From positions 1-35,529 of the forward strand of contig PUND01000052.1 in NCBI GenBank assembly GCA_003551645.1: a stretch of 35,529 nt of DNA, given 5' to 3'. The stretch is from Phycisphaerae bacterium. Lineage in GTDB: Bacteria; Planctomycetota; Phycisphaerae; SM23-33. The notes beneath the pieces are model-generated. The model saw nothing but the letters and a program-made list of their open reading frames with translations, was not told the origin of the DNA and searched no databases. The position numbers and the translations under genes were made by a program. Position 1 is the stretch's first letter; each line of letters starts with the position of its first letter. Below, piece by piece: positions 35,311 through 35,529 of the stretch.

Positions 35311-35529
35311 ATGACTCTCAAAGACAAAAGAATCGCCGTCATGCTCGCCGAGGACTACCAGGAGCTTGAGGTCTGGTATCCGTATTTCCGCCTGATGGAC
35401 GAAGGCGCGAAGGTAACCCGCGTGGCGGCCGAGGCGGGCAGGACATACCCCTCCAAGCTGGGCTCCCCGTGCGAGTCGGACGCCTCGGCCGACGATGTCA
35501 GCGGAGCCGACTTCGACGCGGTAGTGGTC
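35311..35529 (+). CDS. DJ-1/PfpI family protein (partial, runs off window end)
   Basis: MTLKDKRIAVMLAEDYQELEVWYPYFRLMDEGAKVTRVAAEAG; SD AAGGAG upstream. Confidence 0.85.
   Translation, partial: MTLKDKRIAVMLAEDYQELEVWYPYFRLMDEGAKVTRVAAEAGRTYPSKLGSPCESDASADDVSGADFDAVVV

Overview
High-GC bacterial chromosome segment. Gene content (polytopic HflK-like proteins, AhbC/AhbD, McsAB, planctomycete-style ABC-2 modules) suggests a Planctomycetota/Phycisphaerae-like organism, but that assignment is inference. Recognisable content: uvrA, a phosphoglucomutase/phosphomannomutase, a membrane J-domain protein, a nitroreductase, tRNA-Pro(TGG), a six-gene SPFH/HflKC-like plus ABC-2 exporter cluster with a divergent second ABC-2 permease, a P1B metal ATPase, mcsA-mcsB, an LPS/glycosyltransferase cluster, plsY, a LOG-family gene, yidD-rnpA, ahbC-ahbD, tRNA-Ala(CGC) and the start of a DJ-1/PfpI gene. 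The main discovery candidate is the ~1 kb intergenic region 5630-6430. It holds four tandem units, each with the same two-box promoter-like motif (GCGAACC/ACGAACC-N15-CGTA), a 5' hairpin, a hairpin with a CCUCC anti-Shine-Dalgarno-type loop, and a terminator hairpin that also carries a CCUCC loop, followed by a T-tract. This looks like a family of stress-sigma-controlled anti-SD sRNAs. Its architecture resembles the alphaproteobacterial CcsR/cuckoo RNAs, but each copy has its own promoter and terminator. All coordinates and motifs were read by eye; no searches or folding were run.
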